In this document: positions 6,097 through 14,854 of the stretch, piece after piece
Position numbering within the stretch: the first letter of the stretch is position 1
How the letters are laid out: each line of letters opens with the position of its first letter
The notes under the pieces: model-generated
Told to the model about the DNA's origin: nothing
What the model saw: only the letters and a program-made list of their open reading frames with translations
The model's database searches: none
NCBI GenBank assembly: GCA_049965795.1
Contig: JBMFVW010000012.1
Coordinates: 1-48,051, forward strand
DNA length: 48,051 nt
Reading direction: 5' to 3'
Source: Acidulodesulfobacterium_A sp049965795
GTDB lineage: Bacteria > SZUA-79 > Acidulodesulfobacterales > Acidulodesulfobacteraceae
Translations under genes and position numbers: made by a program

Positions 6097-8538
6097 TTGA
6101 AAGTAAGCTTAAACTGGCTTAAGGAATTTGTTTATTTTAAAACAGAGCCCGAAAAAGTAGCCTCTCTTTTAAACGGCAGAACTATGGAAGTAGAAAAAAT
6201 ATTTCCTTATTATTCGCAAAAAAAATCGTTTCAAAATATCGTACTTGGCGAAATAAAAAGCATTACTCCTCATCCGTCCAACGATAAATTCGGCATAGCC
6301 GAAGTTTACGCAGGAGAATCCTTAGGAATGAAAAGGATAGTTTTTACTAAAGAAGGGCTTGGCGTAAAAGCCGGAGATAAACCTCTTATTGCCACTAAAG
6401 GAACCGTATTTGACCATGGATTAAAAATTAGAGACAAGGCTATATTCGGCGTTGTTTCCGAAGCCGCTTTCTGTTCGGAAAAAGATTTGGGGCTGCAGTT
6501 AAATATAGATTCGATAGCGGAATTTCCTTTTTTAGAAACCGGTATGTCGGCATACGATATTTTTGAACTTGATGATACCGTTTTAGAGTTCGACCTCGAA
6601 CCGAACAGACCCGATCTTTTTGGAATCATGGGATTTGCTTACGAGTTGGCAGCAATATTAGATAAAAAGATTGTTTTACCGGAAATATACGAAGGCGTTA
6701 AGATAACGGCAGGCGAAAAATATTCTTCAAACAGGAACGAATTAAGCGTAAATATAGCAGGCGGCGAAATCGCGCCGTCTTATATAGCGGTAAAAATATC
6801 CGGTTTAAAAATAAAGGAATCGGACTTGCATATAAAAAATAAACTTATAAAAAGCGGCATAAGACCGATTAATAATATTGTCGATTTAACTAATATCATA
6901 ATGATGGAAACTTCCCAGCCTCTGCACGCGTTTGACGCTTCCAAACTTGACGGAAACGCGATCGACGTGAGATTTGCGGCAAAAGGCGAGACTGCTGCTA
7001 CTTTAGACGGAAAAGAAAGAATATTGTCGAGTGAAGATATAGTTATAGCCGATAAAAATAAAATTATCGCTATAGCCGGAATAATGGGTTCCGCAAACAG
7101 CGAAATAGACGATAATACTACGGATATTATAGTAGAGTCGGCTAATTTTAATATGTCTAAAATAAGAAAGACGTCGAGAACGCTTTCCTTAAGGACAGAT
7201 GCATCGACGCGTTTCGAAAAAGGAATAAGCCCCGCTTTAAGCATATATGCTATTAAGCGTTTTCTGCAACTACTAGGCAAATATGAAAGTAATATCGATA
7301 TTACTTGCTATGCTTACGATATAAAGGAAAATAAAACTTCTAAAATTTATGAAATAGACCTGAACGCCCTGTCGGAATTTTCGGGCGATTCGGCGGTAAA
7401 TAAAAAAGCCGGAGCAGTTTTGTCTAAGTTAGGCTATCATGTAGAACCTTCGGCCGAAGAAAGCAATATTTTTAAGGTTTCGCCTCCTTATTTCAGGACG
7501 GATATCGGAGAAACCGTAAATATTTACGAAGATATTTTAAGAATATACGGTTACGATAATATAAAACCGTCAATGCCAATAGGAGTGCTTGCCCCTCCGT
7601 TAAAAAACACAAATTTCGAAACATACAGGCTGTACAGAAATTTGTTAAGATATGCCGGATTTACGGAAATAATTTCGCCGTCGCTTACCGGCGCAAAAGA
7701 AATAGATATATCGGTTGAGAATTCTTCCATAGGCAGAAATGCCGTTTTAGAGCTTAAAAATTCTATTTCCGCCGATTATGCTTTTTTCAGGATAAGTCTG
7801 ATACCCGATGTATTAAGATCTGTCCAGCAAAATTCCAGAAAATATAAAAATATTAAGATTTTTGAAATAGGAAAAGCGTATATAGGAGAAAAGACGGATA
7901 ATATGCCTGTTAACGAAAAAAATGTTTTATGCGGATGCGTCTGTACCGGCATTAAGAGTTCAAGCCGCGATCCGGAATTTTATACAGGGAAAGGCATCGT
8001 CGAATTTTTACTTAAAGAATCCGGAATAAAAAAATTTTCGTTCGATAAAACATCTGCGTCAAATGCGTCAAGTTTTTATAGCGAAAATGCATCTTTAGAA
8101 ATTACCGCCGGTAAAGCCAAGGTCGGAATTTTTGGCGAAATTAAGAAAGAAATATTAGACGAATTTAAAACAGAAAGTAAGGTTTTTGCGTTCGAGTTCG
8201 ATTTAGACGGTATTAAAGAATATATCTCGAATAAAAAAACTTTCATGCCGCCGAACAGATATCCGGAGATTGAACAGGACATTTCTATAGTATGCGATAA
8301 AAGCACAGAATATGCTTCTATCGAGAAATTAATTAAAGGATATTCCGCGTTAATTAAAAACGTCAGGCTTGAAGATGTTTATACGGGCAGGCAGATAGAG
8401 GAAGGTAAAATATCTTTCCTTATCAGGTACGACGCTATTGACGAGGGCAGAACGCTTACTATGGAAGAGGTCAATGAATTAAGGGACGGCTTGATTAACG
8501 AACTGAATAACCGTTTCGGGATAACTTTAAGGAAGTAA
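6097..8538 (+). CDS. pheT: phenylalanine--tRNA ligase beta subunit
   Basis: Beta subunit of phenylalanyl-tRNA synthetase, which contributes tRNA binding and editing of mischarged Tyr-tRNA-Phe. The 813 residues are the full usual length. In order: an N-terminal segment MKVSLNWLKEFV, an EMAP-type OB-fold tRNA-binding domain (about 40-150), EFDLEPNRPDLFG, the B3/B4 editing domain (about 210-390), the B5 domain, an inactive synthetase-like core (about 490-700), and a C-terminal FDX-ACB anticodon-binding domain (about 715-813). The start is TTG at 6097: GGAGG at 6084-6088 has ideal spacing, and the nearby ATG at 6090 is out of frame and soon stops. The gene is separated from pheS by three unrelated genes and follows a palindrome cluster, so it probably has its own expression or is read from the dprA transcript. 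Confidence 0.97.
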   Translation: MKVSLNWLKEFVYFKTEPEKVASLLNGRTMEVEKIFPYYSQKKSFQNIVLGEIKSITPHPSNDKFGIAEVYAGESLGMKRIVFTKEGLGVKAGDKPLIATKGTVFDHGLKIRDKAIFGVVSEAAFCSEKDLGLQLNIDSIAEFPFLETGMSAYDIFELDDTVLEFDLEPNRPDLFGIMGFAYELAAILDKKIVLPEIYEGVKITAGEKYSSNRNELSVNIAGGEIAPSYIAVKISGLKIKESDLHIKNKLIKSGIRPINNIVDLTNIIMMETSQPLHAFDASKLDGNAIDVRFAAKGETAATLDGKERILSSEDIVIADKNKIIAIAGIMGSANSEIDDNTTDIIVESANFNMSKIRKTSRTLSLRTDASTRFEKGISPALSIYAIKRFLQLLGKYESNIDITCYAYDIKENKTSKIYEIDLNALSEFSGDSAVNKKAGAVLSKLGYHVEPSAEESNIFKVSPPYFRTDIGETVNIYEDILRIYGYDNIKPSMPIGVLAPPLKNTNFETYRLYRNLLRYAGFTEIISPSLTGAKEIDISVENSSIGRNAVLELKNSISADYAFFRISLIPDVLRSVQQNSRKYKNIKIFEIGKAYIGEKTDNMPVNEKNVLCGCVCTGIKSSSRDPEFYTGKGIVEFLLKESGIKKFSFDKTSASNASSFYSENASLEITAGKAKVGIFGEIKKEILDEFKTESKVFAFEFDLDGIKEYISNKKTFMPPNRYPEIEQDISIVCDKSTEYASIEKLIKGYSALIKNVRLEDVYTGRQIEEGKISFLIRYDAIDEGRTLTMEEVNELRDGLINELNNRFGITLRK

Positions 8539-8551
8539 AAAAATTAAAAAA

Positions 8552-8580
8552 TTGCATTTTTAATTAAAAAAAAATATAAT
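8552..8580 (+). promoter_or_regulatory. sigma-70-type promoter for rseP-tsaB
   Basis: TTGCAT (8552-8557) and a perfect TATAAT (8575-8580) are separated by 17 bp. They lie in the 115-bp pheT-rseP gap and would give a 5' leader of about 65 nt before the rseP ATG at 8654. The gap otherwise holds only A/T-rich sequence. Confidence 0.6.
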
Positions 8581-8653
8581 AAAATTTATGAAACCGTAAA
8601 TTTTTAAAAATATACATAATTTTAAATAAACCTAATAATAAAAAAAATAAAAT

Positions 8654-9751
8654 ATGTTTAATAGTATAACGTACGATATATTAGCATTTTTAATAGTAAT
8701 AAGCATTATAGTTCTTATCCATGAGTTCGGTCACTTCATAGTAGCAAAAAAATTAGGCGTAAAAGTTGAGAAGTTTTCATTGGGTTTTGGCCCTAAAGTT
8801 TTCGGCAGGCAGATAGGGGAAACCGAATACCTTGTTTCTGCGCTTCCTCTCGGCGGATACGTTAAACTTACGGGAGAAGACCCGTCTGAAGAATTGCCTC
8901 CGGAAGACAGAAATCGTTCATACAGCAATCTGCCGCCTTATAAAAAGTTTCTTATTATATTTTGCGGTCCTTTTTTTAATTTTATTTTAGCGGCATTTAT
9001 ATTTACAATTATTTTTATGTCCGGAAGACCTGTTTTGAAACCCGTTATAGGCGGGCTTATGAAAGGCAAGCCTGCCGTAAAAGCCGGACTTAAAAAAGGC
9101 GATGTTATTACAAGCGTTAACGGTATAAAGGTTCGTTCTTGGGCGGGTTTAGCCGAAAATATAGAAAAATACGGAAAAAAAACTATAAAACTCGGAGTGG
9201 AAGAAAAAATAGGAAATAAGATTATCCATTCTTTAGTTTCGGTTAAACCTCAATTAATATCGGGTTTTAACATATACAAGCAAAAAACCGATAGATATAT
9301 CATAGGGATAACCCCTTCAAATTCAAAAAACGCCGTTTTTTATAGATACGACGGTTTCTTCTATTCTTTTTATTCGGCGTTAAAAGAAATATGGTTTATT
9401 ATTTATATTACTATAGTAAGTCTTTTTTATCTGATAACAGGTAAACTTCCCGCAAGCGATCTGGGAGGACCTATAATGATAGCTCAACTTTCCGGACGAG
9501 CGGCAAGTTTGGGAGTTTCCGATTTTTTTTATTTCGTAGCATTCATAAGCGTTAATATAGGTCTTGTAAACCTCTTTCCTATTCCAGCATTGGACGGAGG
9601 ACATCTGTTATTTTCGATTATAGAAATGATAAAGAGAAGTCCGTTAAGCGTTAAATTTCAGGAAACTGCGGCTAAAATCGGTTTTGCGCTGTTAATATTG
9701 CTGCTTTTGTTCGTTTCTTACAACGATATATTGCGCACCATAAAAACTTAA
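8654..9751 (+). CDS. rseP: site-2 intramembrane metalloprotease RseP/MucP
   Basis: Inner-membrane zinc protease that cuts membrane-anchored anti-sigma factors and leftover signal peptides within the bilayer. The zinc-binding HEFGH is at residues 23-27 in the first membrane helix. A second helix follows at about 100-120. One PDZ domain (about 125-200, with GLKKGDVITSVNGIKV) and the third zinc-ligand motif FPIPALDGGHLLF near the C-terminus complete the architecture. At 365 residues it has one PDZ domain, shorter than the two-PDZ E. coli protein but usual for many bacteria. In many genomes rseP follows cdsA and dxr; those genes are not here. It is followed 10 bp later by tsaB. It has its own promoter-like sequence upstream. 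Confidence 0.95.
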   Translation: MFNSITYDILAFLIVISIIVLIHEFGHFIVAKKLGVKVEKFSLGFGPKVFGRQIGETEYLVSALPLGGYVKLTGEDPSEELPPEDRNRSYSNLPPYKKFLIIFCGPFFNFILAAFIFTIIFMSGRPVLKPVIGGLMKGKPAVKAGLKKGDVITSVNGIKVRSWAGLAENIEKYGKKTIKLGVEEKIGNKIIHSLVSVKPQLISGFNIYKQKTDRYIIGITPSNSKNAVFYRYDGFFYSFYSALKEIWFIIYITIVSLFYLITGKLPASDLGGPIMIAQLSGRAASLGVSDFFYFVAFISVNIGLVNLFPIPALDGGHLLFSIIEMIKRSPLSVKFQETAAKIGFALLILLLLFVSYNDILRTIKT

Positions 9752-9761
9752 ATTTTTTTAT

Positions 9762-10466
9762 ATGTTTTTATCTATAGACAGTTCAAACGGCTATTCCAAT
9801 TTGCTGGTTGCCGATGAAAATTTTAATATTGTTTCGGAATCGATATCGGATTTTCATGAAAAACATTCCGTTCTTATTTTTAAGCAGTTAGATGAAATAA
9901 TGTGTAAGGCCGGTATAAAATTAACGGATTTAAAAGGAATAGCCGTTATTCTGGGTCCGGGTTCTTATACTGGTATCCGGGTTTCTTTGACGATAGCAAA
10001 AACAATGTCTTATGTGCTTAAAACAGCGGTAGTCGGGCTCGGCAGTTTATCGGTTTGCGCGTACAGAGCGGTTAAAGAAAGTTCCGTATCAAAAAAAATT
10101 GCCGCTGTTTGCTATGCTTCTAAAAACCGTTACTATGTTTCCGAATTTTCTTCGGAAACTAAATATTTTGAAGGGCAAATTAAAACCAATCTTTTAAGTT
10201 TAGAAGAAATACGCTTTTTTTTAAACGATATGGAAGACAAACCGCTTTTGGCATATGGTTTTAACGAAGAAAATGATTGCCGGTTTATTAAAGATGGATT
10301 AAAAGATGCCGTTGCCGGTTTGTTATTTTTAGACCTTAAAGATACGCCTTATTTTGCCGCCGAATATGCTATAAAAGATTATAAAAAAAACGGAGGTGCA
10401 GTTTTCAATGAAAAATATGCCGAAGAATTGTCTCCGTATTATGTTTACGGCAACGGCCCTTTTTAA
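9762..10466 (+). CDS. tsaB: tRNA threonylcarbamoyladenosine biosynthesis protein TsaB
   Basis: A 234-residue ASKHA-fold protein (YeaZ family). It acts as the non-catalytic partner of TsaD and TsaE in making the t6A37 modification of ANN-decoding tRNAs. The start MFLSIDSSNGYSNLLV gives the phosphate-binding loop, and VILGPGSYTGIRVSLTIAKTM is the conserved family motif. The C-terminal half is short and diverged, as is common for TsaB. Start ATG at 9762, 10 bp after rseP and with no clear ribosome binding site, suggests co-transcription with rseP. The product is cytoplasmic and normally essential. Confidence 0.93.
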   Translation: MFLSIDSSNGYSNLLVADENFNIVSESISDFHEKHSVLIFKQLDEIMCKAGIKLTDLKGIAVILGPGSYTGIRVSLTIAKTMSYVLKTAVVGLGSLSVCAYRAVKESSVSKKIAAVCYASKNRYYVSEFSSETKYFEGQIKTNLLSLEEIRFFLNDMEDKPLLAYGFNEENDCRFIKDGLKDAVAGLLFLDLKDTPYFAAEYAIKDYKKNGGAVFNEKYAEELSPYYVYGNGPF

Positions 10467-10516
10467 TGGTTTTATAATTTTATAATATAAATAAATCCGC
10501 AGGAGGTATAATTATT

Positions 10517-10750
10517 ATGCAATTTTTGGATGAAACGGAAAGAAAAACGGCTGAAATTTTAGCCGAAAAAGACGAAAATTTCAAGAAGATTTATAAAGAA
10601 CATATAGAAATTGAAAAGACTTTGGATAAATTCAGCACGAAACCTTTTTTAACGCCCGATGAACAAAAAACTATAAAAGAGCTGAAGTTAAAAAAATTGA
10701 ACGGCAACGATGTTATGAAAAAAATTATTAAAGAAAAGATTGCGGAATAG
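10517..10750 (+). CDS. DUF465/YdcH-like small helical protein
   Basis: A 77-residue, highly charged, all-helical protein. The core resembles the YdcH/DUF465 pattern: an early E/H-rich helix (DENFKKIYKEHIEIEKTLDKF), a turn (TPDEQKTI), then LKLKKLNGNDVMKKII, close to the family's LKKEKLxLKDEI. A strong AGGAGG (10501-10506) precedes the ATG at 10517, which supports real translation. The function of the family is not established. It lies between tsaB and ilvD, 44 bp before the latter, and could be transcribed with either. Confidence 0.72.
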   Translation: MQFLDETERKTAEILAEKDENFKKIYKEHIEIEKTLDKFSTKPFLTPDEQKTIKELKLKKLNGNDVMKKIIKEKIAE

Positions 10751-10794
10751 GGAAAATTAAAATAAAAATAAAATAATTCAAAGGAATATATATT

Positions 10795-12465
10795 ATGAGA
10801 AGCGACAATATTAAGGAAGGAGTGGACAGGACTCCGCACAGGTCTCTGCTTTATGCAACCGGTATGGCTAAAGGAGATATGAAAAAACCTTTTATAGGCA
10901 TAGCGTCGAGTTTTACCGATTTAATTCCCGGACACGTCGGAATAAGAGATCTTGAACGGGCGGCGGAAAACGGCGTTTACAGCAACGGAGGACACCCTTT
11001 CGTATTCGGAATACCTGGTATTTGCGACGGCGTGGCCATGGGACACAGGGGTATGCATTATTCCCTTCCTTCAAGGGAGCTTATAGCGGATATGATAGAA
11101 ACTATAACCGAAGCGCACAGTCTTGACGGACTTATACTGCTCACCAACTGCGATAAGATAACGCCGGGGATGCTTATGGCGTCGCTGCGTCTTAATATTC
11201 CCGCTATAGTCGTCACAGCCGGACCTATGCTTTCCGGGCATTATCACGGAAACAGACTTTCTTTTGTACGCGATACTTTTGAGGCGGTTGCAAAGTTCAG
11301 GATAAACGATATTACGGAAAAAGAGCTTAACGACCTTGAAATGTGCGCCTGTCCGGGACAGGGTTCATGCCAGGGTCTTTATACGGCAAACACTATGGCC
11401 TGCATGACAGAAGTTCTCGGAATGTCACTGCCAGGTGCAGGTACGGCGCTTGCGGGCTCGGCTATTAAAAAAAGAATAGCTTTTGAGAGCGGAGCAAGGG
11501 TTGTCGATATGGTTAAAAGCCAAATTCTGCCGAGAGATATTGTAACGGTAGATTCTTTTAAAAATGCTATAGCCGTAGATATGGCTCTGGGCGGTTCTTC
11601 CAATTCCGTACTGCACCTTCTTGCTATAGCCAATGAAGCCGGAATTAAACTTGATTTAAAACTTTTTGACGAAATTTCTAAAAATACGCCTCAGCTTACA
11701 AGCTTAAGGCCTGCGGGAGAGTATTTTCTCGAAGACCTCGATTTTGCCGGAGGAATCCCGTCTCTTTTATATGAACTTAAAGATTTTATAAATACTAAAT
11801 CTATTAACGTAAGCGGTAAGTCTATAGCAGAAATTATTTCCGGCGTTAATTACGTAAATAACGAAGTAATAAGAAAAGCGGACAATCCTTACCGTAAAGA
11901 AGGGGGTATAGCCGTTTTATTCGGAAATTTGGCGCCTAACGGAGCTATTATTAAATCCAGCGGCGTAAGCCCTTCGATGATGAAGTTTAAAGGAACGGCG
12001 GTAGTTTTTGACAGCGAAGAATCCGCTATGGAAAATATTTCTAAAGGCAAAATAAAAGAAGGAAACGTCGTAGTTATAAGATTTGAAGGTCCCAAAGGCG
12101 GGCCGGGAATGCGCGAAATGCTTGCTCCTACTTCGCAAATAGTAGGAATGGGGCTCGGCGAAAAAGTAGCACTTATTACAGACGGCAGATTTTCGGGTGG
12201 AACAAGAGGTCCGTGCGTCGGACATATATCTCCTGAAGCTCAGGAAGGAGGACCTATAGCTTTGATAAAAAACGGCGACAAAATAGAAATCGATATTCCC
12301 AATAGAAAATTAAGCGTAGATGTTTCCGAAGCCGAATTAAACGAAAGAAAAAATCAATTTACTAAAAAACCGAAAAAAATAGACTACGGCTATCTTTCCA
12401 GATACGCCGAAATCGTATCTTCGGCTGATGAAGGCGCAATAGTAAACAGAAATATAAGGAAATAG
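10795..12465 (+). CDS. ilvD: dihydroxy-acid dehydratase
   Basis: Iron-sulfur enzyme that dehydrates 2,3-dihydroxy-isovalerate and 2,3-dihydroxy-3-methylvalerate to the keto acids, the third step of valine and isoleucine synthesis. At 556 residues it has the usual length. Cluster and metal-binding cysteines are seen in TNCDKITPGMLMA and CACPGQGSCQGLYTANTM, with the C-terminal signature TDGRFSGGTRGPCVGHISPEA. The N-terminus MRSDNIKEGVDRTPHRSLLYA matches the family. It is the first gene of a long same-strand branched-chain amino acid cluster and is separated from ilvB by only 2 bp, so the two share a transcript. Confidence 0.98.
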   Translation: MRSDNIKEGVDRTPHRSLLYATGMAKGDMKKPFIGIASSFTDLIPGHVGIRDLERAAENGVYSNGGHPFVFGIPGICDGVAMGHRGMHYSLPSRELIADMIETITEAHSLDGLILLTNCDKITPGMLMASLRLNIPAIVVTAGPMLSGHYHGNRLSFVRDTFEAVAKFRINDITEKELNDLEMCACPGQGSCQGLYTANTMACMTEVLGMSLPGAGTALAGSAIKKRIAFESGARVVDMVKSQILPRDIVTVDSFKNAIAVDMALGGSSNSVLHLLAIANEAGIKLDLKLFDEISKNTPQLTSLRPAGEYFLEDLDFAGGIPSLLYELKDFINTKSINVSGKSIAEIISGVNYVNNEVIRKADNPYRKEGGIAVLFGNLAPNGAIIKSSGVSPSMMKFKGTAVVFDSEESAMENISKGKIKEGNVVVIRFEGPKGGPGMREMLAPTSQIVGMGLGEKVALITDGRFSGGTRGPCVGHISPEAQEGGPIALIKNGDKIEIDIPNRKLSVDVSEAELNERKNQFTKKPKKIDYGYLSRYAEIVSSADEGAIVNRNIRK

Positions 12466-12467
12466 CC

Positions 12468-14198
12468 ATGAATCATAGCAGAAATAACAACGCAAAGAAA
12501 AATTTAATGACTGGTTCCAAAATAATTATCGAAAGCCTTATAAACGAAGGAGTAGATACTATATTCGGTTATCCGGGCGGCGCCGTTTTAAATATTTACG
12601 ACGAACTATTGAATTACAAAGATAAGATTAAGCATGTCTTAGTAAGGCATGAGCAGGGAGCAGCCCACGCCGCCGACGGTTATGCCAGGGCATCCGGCAA
12701 AGTAGGGGTAGTTTTGGTGACGTCCGGTCCGGGAGCTACTAATACTATAACCGGCATTGCCACCGCAAATATGGATTCCGTACCCATGGTTATTATTACC
12801 GGTCAGGTGCCTACTAATCTTATAGGCAACGATGCTTTTCAGGAAGCCGATACCGTCGGTATTACGAGACCATGTACCAAGCATAATTATTTGGTTAAGG
12901 ACATAAAAGACCTTGCAAGAACTATTAAGGAAGCTTTTTATATAGCTTCTACCGGAAGGCCGGGGCCCGTTTTAATAGATATACCCAAAGATATTACTTC
13001 AAGCGTATATGAGTTTGATTATCCCGAAACCGTTCAACTGCACGGGTATAATCCTACCTATTTCGGACACCATATACAAATCGCAAAACTTGCTTCGGAA
13101 ATTTTAAAAGCAAAAAAACCTTTGTTGTATATAGGCGGCGGAGTAATAAGCTCTAATGCTTCCTCCGAACTTTTCGAACTGGCAGAATTGCTTGATTTGC
13201 CTATAACTTCGACTTTAATGGGTCTTGGCGGATTTCCGTCCTGCCATCCTCTTTTTTTCGGCATGTTAGGTATGCACGGCACTTATGCTTCCAATATGGC
13301 GATATCTAATGCCGATTTTATAGTGGCTATCGGTGCGAGATTCGACGACAGGGTTACGGGAAAAGTCGAAGAATTCGGTAAAAATGCTAAATTTGCCCAT
13401 ATAGACATAGACCCTTCTTCGATAGGAAAAAACGTAAAAATAGAAATACCGGTAGTCGGCGACGTTAAATCAGTTTTAAGCAGTCTTCTTGAAGTTTTGA
13501 ACGGCAGAAAGGAAGAAATATCTGCCGCTAAATACGAAAGGCTGGGCTGGCTTGAAGAAATAAACGCATGGAAGTACGAGCATCCGCTTACTTATAGAAT
13601 GAACGACGTAATTAAGCCTCAATACGTCATAGAGAAAATATATGAATTAACCGGAGGAGAAGCTATAATAGCCACAGAAGTCGGTCAGAGCCAAATGTGG
13701 ACGGCACAGTTTTATAAATTTAAAAATGCCAGAACTTTGCTGACGTCCGGCGGTCTCGGAACTATGGGTTTCGGATTTCCTGCCGCTATAGGCGCTCAGA
13801 TAGCTCATCCGGACAAAATAGTTTTCGATATTGCCGGAGACGGAAGCATTCAGATGAATATTCAGGAGCTTGCAACGGCGGTGCAGTACAACCTGCCGGT
13901 CAAAATAGCCATCATAAATAATAATTTTCTCGGCATGATAAGACAGTGGCAGGAACTGTTTTATCATAAAAGATACTCTTTTTCCGAAATGAACGTTAAT
14001 CCTGATTTCGTTAAACTTGCCGAAGCATACGGAGCCGTAGGATTAAGGGCTAAAGACCCTGACGACGTAGTTCCGGTAATCGAAAAAGCGCTGTCTATAA
14101 AAAAGCCGGTAATAATGGATTTTATAGTCGACAAAGAAGAAAGCGTATATCCGATGGTTGCGCCGGGTTCGCCGATTACCGGCATGCTTTTAGTTTAG
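12468..14198 (+). CDS. ilvB: acetolactate synthase large (catalytic) subunit
   Basis: Thiamine-diphosphate enzyme that makes 2-acetolactate or 2-aceto-2-hydroxybutyrate, the first common step of branched-chain amino acid synthesis. The 576 residues show the catalytic glutamate region (HVLVRHEQGAAHAADGYAR), the central FAD/nucleotide-binding domain (PLLYIGGGVISSNA...GARFDDRVTGK) and the thiamine motif GDGSIQMNIQELATA...NNNFLGMIRQWQ. All are intact, so it should be active. The first ATG at 12468 is 2 bp after ilvD; family alignment starts near LMTGSKIIIESL, so the first dozen residues are a variable leader. A palindrome of repeat family 1 lies just after the stop, before the regulatory subunit gene. 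Confidence 0.98.
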   Translation: MNHSRNNNAKKNLMTGSKIIIESLINEGVDTIFGYPGGAVLNIYDELLNYKDKIKHVLVRHEQGAAHAADGYARASGKVGVVLVTSGPGATNTITGIATANMDSVPMVIITGQVPTNLIGNDAFQEADTVGITRPCTKHNYLVKDIKDLARTIKEAFYIASTGRPGPVLIDIPKDITSSVYEFDYPETVQLHGYNPTYFGHHIQIAKLASEILKAKKPLLYIGGGVISSNASSELFELAELLDLPITSTLMGLGGFPSCHPLFFGMLGMHGTYASNMAISNADFIVAIGARFDDRVTGKVEEFGKNAKFAHIDIDPSSIGKNVKIEIPVVGDVKSVLSSLLEVLNGRKEEISAAKYERLGWLEEINAWKYEHPLTYRMNDVIKPQYVIEKIYELTGGEAIIATEVGQSQMWTAQFYKFKNARTLLTSGGLGTMGFGFPAAIGAQIAHPDKIVFDIAGDGSIQMNIQELATAVQYNLPVKIAIINNNFLGMIRQWQELFYHKRYSFSEMNVNPDFVKLAEAYGAVGLRAKDPDDVVPVIEKALSIKKPVIMDFIVDKEESVYPMVAPGSPITGMLLV

Positions 14199-14212
14199 CG
14201 TCCAATTTGTGG

Positions 14213-14239
14213 CGGTGCCGGAATTCAATTCCGGCACCG
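14213..14239. repeat. REP-like palindrome (family 1) between ilvB and ilvN
   Basis: A perfect palindrome of two 13-bp arms (CGGTGCCGGAATT and its complement) around one C at 14226, 15 bp after the ilvB stop. It is almost identical to the first palindrome of the 5961-6071 cluster. As RNA it would form a very stable hairpin inside the ilv message, where it could stabilise upstream mRNA or lower ilvN expression. Confidence 0.88.
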
Positions 14240-14284
14240 TATTAATAACAATAACATTAATAACTTAATATAATAATTGCGATT

Positions 14285-14776
14285 ATGGACAAAACACATA
14301 TTCTTTCTATTACCGTTGAAAACGAATCCGGAGTGCTTACCAGGGTAGCAGGGCTTTTTTCTGCAAGAGGGTTTAATATCGACAGTATATGCGTAGCAAA
14401 AACTTTAGAAAAAAACGAGTCCAAAATGATAATAGCCACGTCCGGAGATGCGCAAATTCTGGAACAGATAGTTAAACAGCTTAACAGGCTTATTAACGTA
14501 ATTAAAGTGCAGGAATTTACCGACGACGATTCCGTATTAAGGCAGACGGTTCTGGTTAAAGTTAACGCCGACGAAACGACGAAAGGCGATATTTTCAGGA
14601 TAAAAGAAATATTTAACGGCAGAATTATAGATGTTTCAAGAAATCATTACACTCTTGAAGTCACAGGATCGGAAAAGAAGATAGATTCCCTTATCGACAT
14701 TTTAAGGCCTTTAGGAATCAAAGACATAGTTAAAACGGGCATAATAGCTTTAGCCAGCGCCAAAAAAATAATATAA
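14285..14776 (+). CDS. ilvN: acetolactate synthase small (regulatory) subunit
   Basis: Regulatory partner of IlvB (163 residues) that confers activity and valine feedback inhibition. An N-terminal ACT domain (about 4-78) begins HILSITVENESGVLTRVAGLFSARGFNIDSI, with the usual effector-binding glycine/asparagine face. A C-terminal ALS_ss_C domain (about 84-160) carries VLVKVNADETTKGDI and SRNHYTLEVTGSEKKIDSLI. No clear ribosome binding site is seen before the ATG. It lies 86 bp from ilvB across a palindrome, and is followed by ilvC. Confidence 0.96.
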   Translation: MDKTHILSITVENESGVLTRVAGLFSARGFNIDSICVAKTLEKNESKMIIATSGDAQILEQIVKQLNRLINVIKVQEFTDDDSVLRQTVLVKVNADETTKGDIFRIKEIFNGRIIDVSRNHYTLEVTGSEKKIDSLIDILRPLGIKDIVKTGIIALASAKKII

Positions 14777-14854
14777 ATTAATAACATAAAATAAATAATA
14801 AAAAATAGATTGAGGGCGAAAATACCGTCGTCTCTCTAAATAAAGGAGGATTTA

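Noticed and set aside
6780..7280. Minus-strand open frame of 166 codons opposite pheT
   Set aside because: It lies wholly inside a well-supported gene and is explained by the codon bias of the plus strand.
10467..10794. Leader-peptide attenuator or T-box before ilvD, as expected for amino acid operons
   Set aside because: The region holds a real 77-residue gene and no Ile/Val/Leu-rich leader or T-box sequence was found; the leuA-leuC gap also lacks one.
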